The notes under the pieces are model-generated. The model saw only the letters and a list, made by a program, of their open reading frames with translations. It was not told the DNA's origin and searched no databases. From assembly GCA_921293015.1 (NCBI GenBank), contig OV121087.1, forward strand, positions 2,492,501 through 2,556,500: a stretch of DNA of 64,000 bases, given 5' to 3'. The translations under genes were made by a program, and so were the position numbers. Shown here one piece after another: positions 61,011 to 64,000 of the stretch; the stretch's first letter is position 1, and each line of letters starts with the position of its first letter. This DNA is from Phorcus lineatus. Its lineage: Eukaryota > Mollusca > Gastropoda > Trochida > Trochidae.

Positions 61011-64000
61011 AAGATTGAAGTCGAAGGAGATATGAGAAACATTGCCCAGAAAAAATGTCTACACAGTTCTGAAAATAATATCTGTGGAATTGTGAATTTT
61101 AACATGTCTGGTTTTAATGGAATGTTTTAGTGCAATAGATATCAGTGGAGTAAATTTGGTGATAAAGAGAAAGAAAGTAGTCTACTTAAGTGATCAAAAA
61201 TGCTGTTTGGAAAGTATCTTTTTTACTTAGTCTTTGCCTCATCATAGTTCCATTACAAATGCAAGGTATTGCATATTAGTTGAATCTAATGTAAAAGATA
61301 GATGATTGGATAGTTGTTAGGGGGAGAGAGATAGGGAAAAAAATGGTAATTTAAGTGATTGATTGGGGGTATGTCAGTAATAGATAAAGTTTTGAGGGGC
61401 CATGGACAGAAGGGTTACAGGGGTTAAATAAGTCTGATGAAACATTGAGTTTGATAAGGATCAGTTCTGTATACCCTCCTGACAGACCAGTGTTTGCTTC
61501 AAAGGAAACATGTGGGGGATTGTATCATCTGATCTTTGTGTCAAACATCTTCTGCATTCAGCCAAGTTTTCTTATAAATTGTTTTGGATGGCACAGATTC
61601 TTTATTTATCAATAGGGAAATTTTCAAAAATGTAGATAAAGGGCTTAGACAATTGATTTGAGATTTAGATATTTGATTTGGTTTTTGAATGTCATGATGT
61701 GAAATATGCAACATTTTTTTGTGTAAGGTTAAAGCATTTTACCTGCACTTAACAAGTCAGAAGCAAACTTTTTATTCATTAAATCTAGTTAAGAAAAAAT
61801 TATTGAAATGTTTAAACATGTCAGCATTTTGACAGACAAGGAATAAAGTGTTAAGCGAAAGTATCATAAAACCTCATTCCTTCACAATACGGGACTAACG
61901 AGCAGGGAAGTAAACTATTTACAATGAAATCTAACTGGTGATAACCTCAAACACAAGCTGTTGCAAACATGTTGACCCGATGACACTATAATGTATTTTG
62001 CACTCTTCTTTATCAAGCTGTCAAAAGCTGATCCCAACTTGCTATTATCTAAGTAATTGCTTGGTATTGTGGAATCTTTGATCAAATCAGATCTAGCCTG
62101 GTAGATTTCATTTCTAGGCAGACTCGATTCAGAATCAATAAATGGTATTATCATTTAAAAAGTTGCTTTAAGCCACCAGACCAGCAAGCTCTAAGAGGTG
62201 ATATTGAGACAAAAATAGTCTAATTCTCTCCTAGACAATTCAATCATATTTCCAGTAAAGTGGATGAAATTATTTGATTTATTGATCCAATTACTTCTTG
62301 TGGGACCATTTTGGTTAACAAGAACATGAATGAAGACAAATTCCCCTGATTGGGGGTCTGTAGGAAATGATTCAATGAACAGACCGATCATGTGTTGTTA
62401 GGCAGACAGTATTTGTTAGGAAAATACTTGCCTGAACACTACTTCAGATAGGTAACATGATTCTGAAATATTGAGCCCGTCTAAAATGCAGCCATTTCTT
62501 TGATGAATAGACTTCAAGTAGACATTTTCCTCTCATTCAACAATTATCATTTTGTGAGTAGACTGCATAATCTTCTTGCGATAAATGTTGCGCCGATTTC
62601 TTGAATGGATGTTGTGGTGGGATCATAAGTGGGCCAAAGATTGTCTAATACTTCCCGTCATAACGATCCTTTAATGGGATACGAAAAGCACTCCACTCAT
62701 TTCTTGGATGTAGGCCTGTTCAGAACGATTACCATTTGGTTACATGCAACTATTTGTCTGCTTACATGAATGCAACGATCAAGCTGGGAGAATAATGTGT
62801 TCTGTCTGAATGGGTGTCTAACACACAAACAGAAGACGAAAAGTAGATAATGATTCATGAATATCGGTGAAAAATTGTACTTGGAACCTCTGAGTGAAAA
62901 TTGAGCATTTTTTCTTGCCTTAGGGAAAACAATCATATAGGGCTGTCCGTCTTCTAAGCGAACACTTCTATAATCACTTAGGCAAACTTTACTCTGTCGG
63001 ACAGGGATGATGTATTGTGTTGAGAAATTGGAAAACCATCGGGTGAAGAGCTGCTCTCTCTTGTCAAACTTGCTTGTTTTCAAACACTTGCCCCAGCTTA
63101 GGAAACCTTCTGTCTATCTTCCAAACGTTCCCCCATGTTGTTATCACCTTCCCCCATATTGTAAACATTTTAAAAGAGTTTAAATTTCAAAAGAGATTTG
63201 AATTGAGCTCAAAAGCGCTACAGAATTTTGAAATTATGTATGTTTAACTTAACAGTCTGCAAATGCCAAAACATTCTACTTATGCTATGAATTTGATATT
63301 CTCTGCATTTACTTAAAGAGAATTATTTCATTTAACTAAAATTGTATTATGAAATTTTAGTCAATAATTGAATTTGTATCTCTCTCCCCCCGCCTCAAGT
63401 TCACCAAAGGAGTTATTTTAAAATATGCATGATTTGCAATCATTACATTATTCTTAAGTGACATACTCTTTGTCACAGTTGAGTAAGTAATTGATTTTGC
63501 TTTTGTTACAACTATCAATTCATGAAAAGAACAAGTAATATTGACTGGACCATTCAACAATGAATTTAACTCTTTTGTACAGACAAACAAGAACCTAAGT
63601 AGCTAGTAAGTTTTTATTTTATCTCTCTATTGATTAATTGCACAAGCTATTGATTCTTTTATTGATTAAAAAAGAAGCATTGAAGAGAATTCATAGAATG
63701 TTTTGTTGTTGGTGATATTGAACCAGTGGATATTTTAATGAACACAAATGACCCACAACATTGATTTAGCATAGTTAAATTCAGGATTATCAGTGGTTGG
63801 GTAGGACAGAGCTTGTTTTGGAGGTCCGTGGGAGCTGAATAGTGATTGATTATCAGCGGATTTAGCTAATGCTCGTTGACATGGATCCAGGACTACTTAT
63901 GTCATGCCAGTTGAAACATGCTTGACTGCACGGTGTTGGGTAGACATTGGAGATATCACCGTTATCTAAACCAAGGTGTCCTTTTTTCACTGCGAGATCA

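Larger units (their letters stand above)
44862..64000 (+). other. First coding intron of the dachsous-like gene (incomplete)
   Basis: More than 19 kb after the donor without a recognisable cadherin exon on the plus strand. Features seen: 31-bp tandem repeat (46018-46204), (AGAC)n (55546-55570), a pyrimidine-rich tract near 53869, and a G-rich tract (60966-61010). Open frames inside (for example 51501-51728, 58935-59228, 60689-60898) have no family resemblance. An independent nested gene cannot be excluded, but I see none. Confidence 0.55.

Overview
The window is eukaryotic genomic DNA: AT-rich, gene-poor, with spliced genes, long introns, SINE-like and foldback repeats, and a decayed viral-type element. 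The gene content and some repeat words (for example the GAGTGAGTGAGTTTGG word near 6,617) suggest a lophotrochozoan, most likely a mollusc. That assignment is inference.

Left part (1-19.3 kb, minus strand). Two tandem copies of a STELLO/DUF288-type Golgi glycosyltransferase-like gene lie here. The right copy can be assembled completely from four exons: 17,988-17,870, 17,506-17,435, 15,690-15,562 and 14,951-13,094. All splice phases agree and the spliced reading frame is 725 codons plus stop. The left copy shows only its first two exons (956-838 and 476-405); the rest lies beyond the window start. The two copies share intron positions, introns and 5' flank, so they arose by a DNA-level tandem duplication with an offset of about 17 kb. 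Between them, at about 2.8-5.6 kb, is a broken Maverick/adintovirus-like element. It retains a packaging-ATPase remnant and an unusual pair of PC4-like domains.

Middle (19.3-42.2 kb). No convincing complete gene is visible. The region holds a 72-bp minisatellite of about 13 units (24.25-25.18 kb), a tRNA-like SINE, a foldback MITE at 32.7 kb, and a two-copy cluster of a terminal-inverted-repeat element at 35.3-36.5 kb. The same element lies in opposite orientation in an intron of the STELLO-like gene at 15.8-16.7 kb. One unidentified open frame lies at 22.2-22.5 kb.

Right part (42.2-64 kb, plus strand). A large first coding exon (43,098-44,861) encodes a signal peptide and five cadherin repeats of a dachsous-like giant protocadherin. 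It ends in a clean donor site. The remaining 19 kb looks like its first coding intron, with a 31-bp tandem repeat, an (AGAC)n microsatellite and a G-rich tract but no further cadherin exon that I can see.
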